A DNA stretch of 64,000 nucleotides, from contig NZ_CP036426.1 in assembly GCF_007752535.1 (NCBI RefSeq), positions 1,488,001-1,552,000 on the forward strand, read 5' to 3'. The DNA comes from Tautonia plasticadhaerens. Lineage in GTDB: Bacteria; Planctomycetota; Planctomycetia; Isosphaerales; Isosphaeraceae. Shown here piece by piece: positions 32,592 to 43,000 of this stretch (positions are counted from its first letter, which is position 1; the number at the start of each line of letters is the position of its first letter). The notes beneath the pieces were generated by a model. That model was not told where the DNA came from, ran no database searches, and saw nothing but the letters and a program-made list of their open reading frames with translations. Both the position numbers and the translations under genes were made by a program.

Positions 32592-33836
32592 GTGCCGAGC
32601 CTGGCCTACCTCGTGAACTCGTACCCGATGCCGAGCCTGACCTTCATCCGCCGGGAGATCGCGGCGCTGGAGGATCTCGGCTGGACGGTCGCCCGGTACG
32701 CCGTCCGGGACTCGGGCCTCCCCCGGGTCGATCCCGACGACCAGCTCGAGTACGAGCGGACCCGTCGCCTGCTCGACGCCGGCCCGATCGGCCTGCTCGG
32801 GGCGACGCTCGCCGAGGCGGTGCGTCATCCCGGTCGGTTCCTCCGGTCCCTGCAGGCGGCCTGGCGGATCGGCAAGGCATCCGGCCGGGGGATCGGCGTC
32901 CACCTGGCCTACCTCGCCGAGGCCAGCCTGCTCAAGCGCTGGGCCGATCGGGACGGGGTCGCGCACGTCCACGTGCACTTCGGCACCAACCCGGCCACCG
33001 TCGCGCTGCTCTCCCGGTTGCTGGGCGGGCCGAGCTACAGCCTGACGGTCCACGGGCCCGAGGAGTTCGACTCGCCGAGGGCCCTGGCCCTGGGCGAGAA
33101 GGTCCGCCACGCCTCCTTCGTCGCGGCGATCAGCTCCTTCGGCCGGAGCCAGCTCTGGCGCTGGTCCGATCCCGACGACTGGGACAAGGTCCGGGTCGTC
33201 CGCTGCGGGCTGGACGCGAAGTTCCTCCGCCAGGAGGCGACCGACCCGCCCGACCTTCCCCGGCTGCTGAACATCGGCCGGCTCGACCCCCAGAAGGGCC
33301 AGCTCGTCCTGGTCGAGGCCGCCGCCGAGCTGGCCCGACGCGGCCGGGAGTTCGAGCTGGCCGTCATCGGCGACGGGGCCATGCGTGCCGCCCTGGAGGA
33401 GCTGATCGAGCGCCGGGGGCTCCGGGGCAAGGTCACCCTGCTCGGATGGCGGAGCGGCCCGGAGGTCCGGGAGGCCTTGGGGTCGAGCCGGGCCCTGGTG
33501 CTCTCCAGCTTCGCCGAGGGGCTGCCGGTCGTGATCATGGAGGCGTTGGCCCTGCACCGGCCGGTGATCTCGACCGCCATCGCGGGCATCCCGGAACTGG
33601 TCCGGCCCGGGGAGTCCGGCTGGCTCGTCCCGGCCGGGGCGGTCGGCGAACTGGCCGACGCGATGGAGGAGGCCCTCGACGCCTCCACCGACCGTCTCCG
33701 ACGCATGGGGGCGGCCGGCGCGGCCCGGGTCGCCGCCGACCACGACGTCAGTACCGAGGCGGCACGGCTCGCCTCGTACTTCCCGACGGCAGGGCCGGGG
33801 GCGACCCGGGCCTCGTCGACGCCCGTCTCGGCGTGA
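32592..33836 (+). CDS. GT4-family glycosyltransferase
   Basis: 414 residues with a GT-B fold. The N-terminal domain begins SLAYLVNSYPMPSLTFIRREI; the C-terminal domain holds LLNIGRLDPQKGQ and SSFAEGLPVVIMEALALHRPVI, the EX7E motif of retaining GT4 enzymes. It transfers a sugar from a nucleotide donor, probably in exopolysaccharide or surface-glycan assembly. GTG start at 32592. It is last in the oxidoreductase run. Confidence 0.9.
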   Translation: MPSLAYLVNSYPMPSLTFIRREIAALEDLGWTVARYAVRDSGLPRVDPDDQLEYERTRRLLDAGPIGLLGATLAEAVRHPGRFLRSLQAAWRIGKASGRGIGVHLAYLAEASLLKRWADRDGVAHVHVHFGTNPATVALLSRLLGGPSYSLTVHGPEEFDSPRALALGEKVRHASFVAAISSFGRSQLWRWSDPDDWDKVRVVRCGLDAKFLRQEATDPPDLPRLLNIGRLDPQKGQLVLVEAAAELARRGREFELAVIGDGAMRAALEELIERRGLRGKVTLLGWRSGPEVREALGSSRALVLSSFAEGLPVVIMEALALHRPVISTAIAGIPELVRPGESGWLVPAGAVGELADAMEEALDASTDRLRRMGAAGAARVAADHDVSTEAARLASYFPTAGPGATRASSTPVSA

Positions 33837-33884
33837 ATTCCCGGGCGGGTCCTCGCCGAGGCGCGATCGAGTCGGGGCGGGGGA

Positions 33885-34913
33885 TCAGTCCTTCGAGAGC
33901 ACCGGGAGGACGGCCTGCTTCGCCCCTTCGGGACCCTCGCCGGCCTCGACGCCGCCGACTAGCTCCCAGCGCTCGAGGTGCTCCACCGCCTCCCCCACGC
34001 CAAGCCGGACCAGTGGGCCGAGGGACTCCAGCTCGATCATGTCCGCGTTGGTGAACGTCTCGTAGTTCACCCCGAGGTCGGGGTAGGGCCGCTGGGGGAC
34101 GAACGGGAACCGCTTCACGAACAGGGTCCCGCCGTTCAGGTAGCCGACGACGCCCAGCGGGGTGGAGATGCCGAGCTTGGTCGGCCCCCGGTCGGTCTCG
34201 GGGTCTTGTCGGAGGGTGATCGCGTCGGAGCCGAAGCCCCATCGGGGGTCCTCGAAGTCCATGTAGGGCCAGAGGGCCAGGGAGAACTGCGGGGCGAAGT
34301 CCTCGGCGGTCGGCTCGCCACCCGATCCGCCGTGGGGCGCCTTCGGGGGCAGAGGGATGACCTCGATGCCGCCGGGCTTCATGACCGAGAGGGACCAGAT
34401 CGCCAGCTCGGTCGGCTGTCGGCCCGAGTTCCGGATGCGGTGGACGATCGAGACGCCGCTGCCCGAGGGCCCCAGGGCGATCTCCATCTCCTTCTGGAGG
34501 TGGAAGGTCGGGTCGGGAGGCAGGACGACCAGGATCCGGCCCGGGCCGAGTTCCTGGTACTGGACCGGGCCGTTGTCGGGCACGTAGGTCCGGGCCGGAT
34601 CCTCCGGGCTGGCCCAGAGGCGGTGCCCCCCCCGAATCTGCCAGCCCGACTCACCCGAACCGCCGAGCTGTTCGTCGTAGACCTTGAAGACATTCTCCCC
34701 GTCCGTCAGCCGATAGCTGAGGATGCGAGGGCCGACCTCCAGGGTGACGATCAGCTCCGCGTCCCCGTTGCTGAGCTTGACGTTGCGCCCCCAGCCCCCG
34801 AACTCGACCATCTCCACGGTGGGGTCCCCCTGAAAGGCGGCCGGGGCGGGCCCGGCGGCGATCAGCCCGGCCAGCGCCGCCAGGGCGCCGGCCGCGAGTC
34901 GTTGCGGTCGCAT
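33885..34913 (-). CDS. exported DUF4380-like protein
   Basis: 342 residues with a signal peptide (about 1-26, ending PAPAAF). A beta-rich domain resembling aldose-1-epimerase/DUF4380 folds follows: GDAELIVTLEVGPRILSYRL, then GGHRLWASPEDP and VSIVHRIRNSGRQPTELAIWSLSVM. Such proteins bind sugars, but catalysis is unproven. ATG 34913 is required by the signal peptide. It is convergent with the glycosyltransferase. Confidence 0.8.
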   Translation of the reverse strand: MRPQRLAAGALAALAGLIAAGPAPAAFQGDPTVEMVEFGGWGRNVKLSNGDAELIVTLEVGPRILSYRLTDGENVFKVYDEQLGGSGESGWQIRGGHRLWASPEDPARTYVPDNGPVQYQELGPGRILVVLPPDPTFHLQKEMEIALGPSGSGVSIVHRIRNSGRQPTELAIWSLSVMKPGGIEVIPLPPKAPHGGSGGEPTAEDFAPQFSLALWPYMDFEDPRWGFGSDAITLRQDPETDRGPTKLGISTPLGVVGYLNGGTLFVKRFPFVPQRPYPDLGVNYETFTNADMIELESLGPLVRLGVGEAVEHLERWELVGGVEAGEGPEGAKQAVLPVLSKD

Positions 34914-35096
34914 GGTCGCGATCCTCGGTGGTTTCGTGTTCAATCGAGTCGGGGATGGGTGGGTCCGGCCGGGCCGGAGTCGACCCGCCCCCGGACGCCC
35001 GCCAACGGTCGCACGGCGACGGGCGATTGTCAAAGGTCCGCCCCTCGAATTCCCGCCCTCCGGGCGGGCAGTGCCCGGGGCAGGGAGCGCGTCGCG

Positions 35097-36587
35097 ATGA
35101 GGGGAATCCCGGGCGGACTCTCTCGAAGGATCGCCGTCATCGCCCTGGTGGTCGGGTGGACGCCAACCGATGCTCGCCCGGAAGTGGTCGTCTTCGCCGA
35201 GGGCGGATCGGCCCAGCTCCCGGCGGAGGTCGACGGGCGGACCGTCCGGCTCGACGGCCCCGAGGGGCCCGTCGAGTTCCTCCGCGAGGATTTCCTCGCC
35301 ATCGAGCCCGGCCACTGGCCCGAGGACGATTGGCCCGGCCTCCGGGACCGGGCCCTCACCGGAGACGCGGAGGGTCGATACCGGGCCGCCTGGTGGGCGC
35401 TCGAACGCGGCCTGACCCCCGAGGCGGTCGCGATGCTCCGATCGGCCCACGAGCGGCATCCGTCCTTCCGGCCGGTCGCCCACCTCGTCTCGGTCCTCGA
35501 CCTCCTGGATCGCCCCGCCGCGGGGCCCGACCTCTCCTCCCTCCGGGACGTCCTCCCCGGCCGGCCGTTCTCCGTCTCCGAATCGGGCCGGATCGTGCTC
35601 CTGCACCAGCATGACGATGCCCGGGCCGCCGACCGCCTCGAGTTGCTCGACCGGGTCATGACGACCTTCTACCTGACCTTCTCCGCCCAGGGTTTCCGGC
35701 TCCAGGTCCCCCCCGAGAAGCTGGTGGTCGTCTGGTTCGCCGAGGAGGCCGATTACCTCGACTACATCCGATCGGAGGCCGGCGAGTCGTTCCTGACGAC
35801 CCGGGGCTACTACCATCCGACGCGACGGGTCGTGTTCGTGACCACCCCCCGCAGCCGGGCGGACGAATCTCGTCGACAGGCCGCCCGGTTCGCCCGGCTC
35901 AGGGAGCTGGATCGGGCCGAGGCCGCCCTCGACTCCGTGCCCCCGGGCGCCCGGTTCCGACTCGAGCTCTCGGGAGAGCGGCCCAGGGTCCTGGATCGGG
36001 ACGCCGCATCCCGGGTCATCTCCCGCCTCCGCCGAGAGGCCCGGCGAGAGGACCTGCTCCAGGACCTCGACCGCCGCCATTCCGAGGGGGCAGCGGCGGT
36101 CCATGAACTGGTCCACCAGCTCGTGGTCGCCAGCGGCCTGGCGCCGGCGTATCATCGATTCCCGGTCTGGCTTCACGAGGGCATCGCCATGCAATTCGAG
36201 GCCTTCCGGGGAGGACGCTGGGCCGGCCTCGCCGCGATCCCGCCGCACCGGCTCGACCAATGGCGGTCCCTCCGGTCGGCCCCCCCCATCGAGCCGATCC
36301 TGCGGGACGAGGGCTTCGGGGCCGGATACGTCGCCGACCGATACGCCGCCGCCTGGGCCCTCGTCTGGTTCCTCCGCTCGGAGGAACCGGCGCGGTTCGC
36401 CTCGTACCTCGATCGGCTCCGGAACCCCTCCGGCCTCGCCGCCTCGGGGGCCGGGGGCGGGGCCGTCTCCTCGTTCCGGGCGGCGATGGGCACCGACCTG
36501 GACGGGCTCCGATCGCGCTGGGCCGGCCGGATGTCGGGGTTGGAGACGCCGCTCGACTCCGCGACGACCGAGCCGAAGCCAGATTGA
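35097..36587 (+). CDS. exported DUF1570-type metalloprotease-like protein
   Basis: 496 residues. The N-terminal signal segment (about 10-27) is followed by a helical region, then VHELVHQLVVASG and FPVWLHEGIAMQFE in the second half. HELVH plus the downstream WLHEG is the gluzincin-like arrangement of DUF1570 proteins, which are common in planctomycetes. Zinc peptidase activity is likely but untested. It is divergent from the DUF4380-like gene. Confidence 0.82.
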   Translation: MRGIPGGLSRRIAVIALVVGWTPTDARPEVVVFAEGGSAQLPAEVDGRTVRLDGPEGPVEFLREDFLAIEPGHWPEDDWPGLRDRALTGDAEGRYRAAWWALERGLTPEAVAMLRSAHERHPSFRPVAHLVSVLDLLDRPAAGPDLSSLRDVLPGRPFSVSESGRIVLLHQHDDARAADRLELLDRVMTTFYLTFSAQGFRLQVPPEKLVVVWFAEEADYLDYIRSEAGESFLTTRGYYHPTRRVVFVTTPRSRADESRRQAARFARLRELDRAEAALDSVPPGARFRLELSGERPRVLDRDAASRVISRLRREARREDLLQDLDRRHSEGAAAVHELVHQLVVASGLAPAYHRFPVWLHEGIAMQFEAFRGGRWAGLAAIPPHRLDQWRSLRSAPPIEPILRDEGFGAGYVADRYAAAWALVWFLRSEEPARFASYLDRLRNPSGLAASGAGGGAVSSFRAAMGTDLDGLRSRWAGRMSGLETPLDSATTEPKPD

Positions 36588-36745
36588 GTGCATGGCGGCT
36601 GTGTGGCCGGGGCCGCTGGCGCATGTTGCTCCTGGGGTTGGATTTGGTAGATTAGGATCTTTTCTCGCCCCTCCTCCCCGTCGGCGTCGCGCTCCGCGGC
36701 GCCGGGCCCGATCGGGGGACCGAGGCGAGGAGCAGAGGTGACGCG

Positions 36746-38125
36746 ATGGCCGAGCAGATGACCTCCGACGTCCGGGCCTTGATGGACCGAGACCCCTTCG
36801 ACCTCTCCACGGTGGCCGACCTGCGCGAGCTGCTCGGGCGCGATCCGTCGCGCTACGGGACCCTCCGCGAGGCGGTGCAGAACATCAAGGACCGTTCCCG
36901 GGACGGGACGATGGGCCCCGACGTCCATCTCCGGCTCGGGGTCGCCGAGGTCCTGCACGGCCACTACAACCAGGCGCTGGAGCACCTGGGGAAGGCCGGG
37001 GACGACGGCATGGCCCATTTCCATCGGGGCCTGGCCCTGGAGAACCTCCAGCGTTGGGACGAGGCCGCCGACGCCTTCTCCACCGCCGGGGAGTCGGGCT
37101 ACGACCCGAAGCTCGCCACCCTGCACCGCATCGGCGCCCTCCGCCGGGCCGGCAAGGCCGAGCAGGCCCGCACGATGCTGGAGAAGCTGGAGGGGCAGGC
37201 CGACGGCACCGCCGAGTACCACTACCAGCGCGGCTGCATGCTCGCCGACGAGGGGGAGCAGATCCTCGCCGCCCAGGCATTCGAGCGCGCCCTGTCGCTC
37301 AACCGGGACCACACCGGCGCCCTCTTCCAGCTCGCTTATATCAACGACCTCTACGGCAACGACGACGTCGCCATCGACTACTACCAGCAGTGCCTCCGAC
37401 ACCCCCCCGTCCCCCTGGCCGCGCTCATCAACCTGGGCATCCTCCGGGAGGACGACCAGCGTTACCGGGAAGCCGAGGGCTTCTACAATCAGGTCCTCGC
37501 CCACCTGGGCAACGAGCCCCGGGCCCGGCTCTACGCCAAGGACTGCCGCGCCAGCCGCGACATGTACTATGACGAGAGCCTGGAGAAGCAGTACGACCGG
37601 CTCCGGACCCTGCTGGAAATCCCCGTCACCGACTTCGAGCTGTCGGTCCGCAGCCGCAACTGCCTGAGGAAGATGAACATCAGGACGCTCGGCGACCTGA
37701 CCCGGACCACCGAGGCCGCCCTGCTCGCCTCCAAGAACTTCGGCGAGACGTCGCTCTCCGAGATCAAGCAGATTATGGACGCCAAGGGCCTCCGGCTCGG
37801 CATGGCCCTGGAATCCGCCGAACGCGGGAGCCCCGCCGTCGCCACCGGGCTCGGCCGCCCCGCCCATCATGCCGCCGCCCCGATGGGCCCGGCGGCCGTG
37901 GAGATCTCCCCCGAGGAGCGGGCGACGATGGCCAAGCCGATCAGCGAGCTGAACCTCTCGGTCCGATCCCGCAAGTGCATGTCCAAGCTCAACATCCAGA
38001 CCATCGGCGACCTCCTCAGCCGCACCGGGGACGAGCTGCTGGAGTGCAAGAACTTCGGCGTCACCTCGCTCAACGAGGTCCGGGAGAAGCTCACCGAGAT
38101 GGGGCTGAAGCTGCGAAACGACTGA
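36746..38125 (+). CDS. TPR protein with two RNA polymerase alpha C-terminal domains
   Basis: 459 residues. TPR-like helical repeats span about 60-270. Two alpha-CTD modules follow: residues 292-353 (ELSVRSRNCLRKMNIRTLGDL, NFGETSLSEIK) and 397-459 (NLSVRSRKCMSKLNIQTIGDL, NFGVTSLNEVR), joined by a 45-residue Pro/Ala-rich linker. By alignment to E. coli alpha, R265 is kept in both (R302, R407), N268 only in the first, and K298 is Thr in both. It may bind promoters or sigma/activators in place of RpoA; true function is unknown. It lies 119 bp before tgt. Confidence 0.88.
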   Translation: MAEQMTSDVRALMDRDPFDLSTVADLRELLGRDPSRYGTLREAVQNIKDRSRDGTMGPDVHLRLGVAEVLHGHYNQALEHLGKAGDDGMAHFHRGLALENLQRWDEAADAFSTAGESGYDPKLATLHRIGALRRAGKAEQARTMLEKLEGQADGTAEYHYQRGCMLADEGEQILAAQAFERALSLNRDHTGALFQLAYINDLYGNDDVAIDYYQQCLRHPPVPLAALINLGILREDDQRYREAEGFYNQVLAHLGNEPRARLYAKDCRASRDMYYDESLEKQYDRLRTLLEIPVTDFELSVRSRNCLRKMNIRTLGDLTRTTEAALLASKNFGETSLSEIKQIMDAKGLRLGMALESAERGSPAVATGLGRPAHHAAAPMGPAAVEISPEERATMAKPISELNLSVRSRKCMSKLNIQTIGDLLSRTGDELLECKNFGVTSLNEVREKLTEMGLKLRND

Positions 38126-38244
38126 GCCCAGCCCGACGGGCGCTCCCGGGACGGAGGACCGATGACGGATGGTCGGACCCCGATCAGCCGTCCTCGGTCG
38201 TCGGCCGGCCGTCCCACCCTCCCCGATCGCCCCAAGACCTCCCC

Positions 38245-39360
38245 ATGCCCGCCCCCGTCCGCTTCGAATTGCAGGCGACCGACCCCGGCTCGGCCGCCCG
38301 CACGGGCGTCCTGCACACGCCCCATGGCGCGGTCGAGACGCCCGCCTTCATGCCCGTCGGCACCCAGGCGACGGTCAAGGGTGTCCTGCCCGAGCTGCTC
38401 CGGGCCTCCGGCAGTCGGATGCTGCTGGCGAACACGTATCATCTCGCCCTCCGGCCGGGAGAGGGGGTGGTGGCTCGCCTGGGCGGGCTGCACCGGTTCA
38501 TGGCCTGGGACGGGCCGATCCTCACGGATTCCGGCGGCTTCCAGGCCTTCAGCATGAGCGACCGGGCCTCGCTGACCGAGCGAGGGGTGGCCTTCCGCTC
38601 CCACCTCGACGGCAGCCTGCTGGACCTGACCCCCGAGCGGGCCATCGCCATCCAGGAGTCGCTCGGGGCCGACGTGGCCATGGTCCTCGACCACTGCCCC
38701 GCGCTCCCCGCAGAGAAATCGGCCATCGCCGAGGCCACCGACCGCACGATCCGCTGGGCCCGACGCTGCAAGGAGGCCCGGAGCCGGGCCGACCAGGCCG
38801 TCTTCGGGATCGTCCAGGGGGGGGCCCATGCCGATCTCCGCCGCGAGTGCGCCGAGCGGCTCGTCGAGCTCGGCTTCGACGGCTACGCGATCGGCGGGGT
38901 GAGCGTGGGCGAGTCCCCGGATGAGGTCCGCAAGGCGATGGAGGTGACCTCTCCCCATTTGCCGACCGACCAGTCAAGGTATTTGATGGGCGTCGGCCGC
39001 CCCCAGGACGTGCTCGACGCCATCGCCGCAGGGGTCGACCTGTTCGACTGCGTCCTGCCGACCCGCAACGGCCGGAACGCCACCTGCCTCTCGATGCGGG
39101 GGCCGGTCCGCCTCCGGAACGCGGCGCACAAGGCCGACCCCCGGCCGATCGAGGAGGGGTGCGACTGCCCGGCCTGCTCCCGGTTCAGCCGGTCCTACCT
39201 CCGCCACCTGTTCCTGGCCGGCGAGATGCTCGGGCCGATCCTCGCCTCGATCCACAACCTCGCCTTCCTGCATCGGCTCGTCCGGACGGCCCGGGAGGCG
39301 ATCGGCGAGGGCCGGTACGTCCAATTCCGGGCGGAGGCGCTTGAAGCCCTCGGCCCGTGA
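38245..39360 (+). CDS. tgt: queuine/preQ1 tRNA-ribosyltransferase
   Basis: 371 residues. It exchanges G34 for preQ1 in tRNAs with GUN anticodons (Asp, Asn, His, Tyr). Visible motifs: TPAFMPVGTQATVKG, LTDSGGFQAFS with catalytic Asp, GGVSVGE, FDCVLPTRNGRN with the second Asp, and the zinc site CDCPACSRFS...H. The start at ATG 38245 aligns with family length. It sits in the classic tgt-yajC-secD-secF order. Confidence 0.95.
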   Translation: MPAPVRFELQATDPGSAARTGVLHTPHGAVETPAFMPVGTQATVKGVLPELLRASGSRMLLANTYHLALRPGEGVVARLGGLHRFMAWDGPILTDSGGFQAFSMSDRASLTERGVAFRSHLDGSLLDLTPERAIAIQESLGADVAMVLDHCPALPAEKSAIAEATDRTIRWARRCKEARSRADQAVFGIVQGGAHADLRRECAERLVELGFDGYAIGGVSVGESPDEVRKAMEVTSPHLPTDQSRYLMGVGRPQDVLDAIAAGVDLFDCVLPTRNGRNATCLSMRGPVRLRNAAHKADPRPIEEGCDCPACSRFSRSYLRHLFLAGEMLGPILASIHNLAFLHRLVRTAREAIGEGRYVQFRAEALEALGP

Positions 39361-39471
39361 GCGTTAAAGTGACTCGATCGTCTCGTCGAGCTCGATCGAA
39401 CCGATCGTCGCCGAGAGACTCGCCCCTTGACCTCGCCCCCCCGTCGATCTACGAGGCACCGACCCCCGACC

Positions 39472-39867
39472 ATGTCCGGATCCTCCCGCTCGCCGCTCGT
39501 GCCGATCCTCGCCCAGGCCGCCCCGGCGGCCGGCGGGGGAGAGGGCGCCATGCCCCCCTGGATGGTGCTCGTCGTCCAGTTCGGGCCGGTGCTGCTGCTG
39601 GCGTTCTTCCTGTTCTTCTGGATGCCGATGCAGAACCAGAAGCGTCGGACGAACATGATCAAGGCCCTGAAGAAGAACGACCGGGTGCTGACCGAGTCGG
39701 GCATCTTCGGCACGGTGGTCTCGGTCGACGAGAAGGCCGACCGGATCGTGATCCGGATCGACGACGAGAAGGGAGTCAAGCTGACCTGCCGCAAGTCGAG
39801 CATCGCCGGCCTCGTCGAGGCCGGCGCGACCGACAAGGTCGGGGCGGCGGAGAAGAAGGCCTCTTGA
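39472..39867 (+). CDS. yajC: preprotein translocase subunit YajC
   Basis: 131 residues with one membrane helix (about 30-52, VVQFGPVLLLAFFLFFWMPMQ) and the conserved QNQKRRTNMIKALKKNDRVLTESGIFGTV segment. It associates with SecDF at the Sec translocon. ATG 39472 is preferred; an upstream start at 39427 would add 15 poorly conserved residues. It lies between tgt and secDF. Confidence 0.93.
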   Translation: MSGSSRSPLVPILAQAAPAAGGGEGAMPPWMVLVVQFGPVLLLAFFLFFWMPMQNQKRRTNMIKALKKNDRVLTESGIFGTVVSVDEKADRIVIRIDDEKGVKLTCRKSSIAGLVEAGATDKVGAAEKKAS

Positions 39868-40030
39868 ATCGGCGATCGGAAGTCCGGGCCCGGGCGGCGG
39901 GCCGGGCCCGGCCATCGAGGGAGTGATCTCGCTTCGCGATCGAACGGGATCGGGATGGGGCCGGGCCGCCCCTGCCCGACCCGGCTAGGGACGCTTCCCC
40001 GGCTCGTCGCGCGGCCTCGAAGGACCTGAC

Positions 40031-43000
40031 ATGAAGAACCTGACCCCGAGACTGATCCTCATCGGGCTGGCGGCCGTCCTCGGCCTGCTCGTCCTCTTCT
40101 CCCAGCAGGTCGGCCTGAGCGACGAACGGCCGCTGAAGCTGGGCATCGACCTCTCCGGCGGCACGATCCTGGTCTATCAGGTCGAGCAGCAGGCCGGCGA
40201 GCGCGTCGACCTCGACGAACTGGTCTCGGCGCTCAAGCGCCGGATCAACCCCGAGGGCGTCTTCGACATCACGATCCGCAGCGTCGGCCAGGATCGCGTC
40301 GAGATCATCATGCCCGAGGAGATGGCCAACCAGGCCGAGGAGGTGAAGCGCAAGCTCACCGAGGAGGGCTCGCTCGCCTTCCGGATCCTCGCCTCGACCA
40401 ACCGGGCCTCCGACTTCCCGGCCTACCTCAACCGCCTGGCCCCCACCAGCCGGGACTTCCAGCCGATTGTCGAAAGCCTCCCCGAGGTCGGCCCCACCGC
40501 CGGCGGCCAGGAGGCGTTCCGCTGGGCCAAGCTCGGCGAGGTCGTCGAGGCGACCCGGGCCGAGGCCGGGGCGCCGACCTCGATCGGCGCCCGCTCGATC
40601 ACCGTCGCCGAGGCCGGATGGCCCCCCAACCGATTCCGGGGCCTGACGGCCGTGCTGGAAAGCGCCGAAGGGGCCGCGATCGAGGCCACGATCGACCGGA
40701 ATACCGAGGACACCCTCTACCTCGATCGCCCCCTCGGGGTCGACGCAGGCGCGGTCACCGGGGTCCGGGTCGACTACGCCTCCGGTCCCGCCGAGATCAC
40801 CGACCCGATCCGGGAGTGGTCCACCAATCGCTACGAGGGCCTCCCGGTCCTCCTCGAAGGGGTCAGGGACGGCGAGGCGGCCCGAGTGACGGGCGAGGTC
40901 GCCTCCAACACCGCCGACACCCTGACGCTGACCCGGGACCACGGGCTCGACGTGGTGTCCTCGTACCGGATCGCCTACAACCCGAGCAGCATCGCGATGG
41001 GAGGCGACGGCGCCTCCATCAGCCCCGAGGCCGCCGGGGACGCCGTCGTCCGGGGAGTCCGGGTGCCGAGCCAGCCGGGCACGACCGAGTACTTCGTGCT
41101 CTACGAGGTCCCCCGGGACACTCAGGACGTCACCGGCGACATGCTGGAGCGGGTCTACCCGCAGTCCGACGAGCAGATGCGCCCGGCCGTCGGCTTCGAC
41201 CTCGACAGCATCGGCGCCCGACGCTTCGGCAGCCTGACCGGCCGCTACCGCCCCCGGCAGGAAGGGGCCTTCTTCTACAACCTCGCCATCATCCTCGACG
41301 GCGAGATCATGTCGGCCCCCCGGATCAACGATCGCATCTCCGACCGGGGCATCATCACGGTCGGGGGCCAGGGCGGTCAGGCCGCCGAGGAGGTCAACTA
41401 CCTGATCGACATCCTCCGGGCCGGCAGCCTGCCGGTCGCGTTGCAGACCCCGCCCTTGCAGGAGGAGACGATCGGCCCCACGCTGGGCGAGGACACGATC
41501 CGCAAGGGGGTCTTCGCCATCACGGTGGCCCTGGCGCTGGTGCCGATCTTCATGATCGTCTACTACCAGTTCGCCGGCGTGGTGTCGGTGATCGCCCTCT
41601 TGCTGAACATGGTGCTGCTGCTGGCCTCGATGGCCCTGACCGGCAGCTCGATCACCCTCCCCGGGCTGGCGGGCCTGGCCCTGACGATCGGCATGGCCGT
41701 CGACGCAAATGTGCTCATTTACGAGCGCATGAGGGAGGAGCGGGACCGGGGCGCGCCGCTCGGGCAGCAGATCCGCAACGGATTCGGCAAGGCGTGGTCG
41801 ACGATCCTCGACTCGAACCTCACCACCGTGCTCACGGGGATCGTCCTCTGGTCGGTCGGCACGGAGGAGGTCAAGGGCTTCGCCCTGGTGACGATCATCG
41901 GCCTGCTCTGGAACCTGTTCACGGCCGTCTTCGTCTCCCGGACGATCTTCGAGCTGGCCTATCAGAAGGGGTGGATCAAGCGGCTGACGATGCTCCGGCT
42001 GCTGAACCGGACGAACATCGACTTCGTCGGGCCGAGGCGGTACTGCATGGTCGGCTCCGCCCTGGTGATCGCGCTGGGCCTGTCGATCTTCTTCAGCCGG
42101 GGAGGCACCGAACAGCAGGGGTCGATGTACAACATCGACTTCACCGGCGGTTCGCTCGTGACCGTCCGGCTCGACGACGAGGAGCTGGGGGGCCAGACCC
42201 CCGCGGCCCGGATCTCGACGGTCCGGGACACGGCCGGTGCCGTCCTGCCCAACGTCACCGTCGAGAGCCTGACGGTCTCCGGGGAGGAGGAGCGGGGAGA
42301 GGCCCCGAGGTACAACATCCGGACCACGGAGCAGTCGCCGGACGTCGTGCAGGAGAAGGTCCTCGAGGCGTTCTCCGAGAGCCTCGTGCGGGTCGAGCTG
42401 ATTTCCGCCGAGCCGATCCCCGCCGAGCCCGACGCCGACCCGGACGCCGACCCAACGGGCCTGGAGGGCAACCGTTACCGGCTGACCTTCAACCTGCCCC
42501 AGCCCCCATCCCGGATCGCCGACGCCTTCGCCCAGATCCTCGCCTCGGCCGACCCGCCGGTGGCGAGCCCCCGCTCCCAGTTCCGGGTGGCCAACCCCGA
42601 CGCCCCGCCGAACGACGTCGACCAGGCCGGCGAGACGCTGGTGCTCTCGACCTCGCTGGCCGGGGACCGGGTCCAGCCTTACCTCGCCTTGCTCGGGACG
42701 GAGCTGAGGGAGGACAGGGACTTCCTGTTCGAGCGGCTGGAGAACTTCGGCAGCGTCGTCGCGGGGGAGACCCGGCAGAAGGCGATCGTGGCGATCGTGG
42801 CCAGTTGGCTCATCATCATCGGCTACCTCTGGTTCCGCTTCCAGTCGATCGCCTACGGCGTGGCGGCGGTCATCGCCCTGATCCACGACGTGCTCATCGC
42901 CCTGGGTGCGGTGGCCCTGGCCGGGTACAAGATCGACCTGCCGATGATCGCCGCCTTCCTGACGCTCATCGGCTTCTCGGTCAACGACACGATCGTCATC

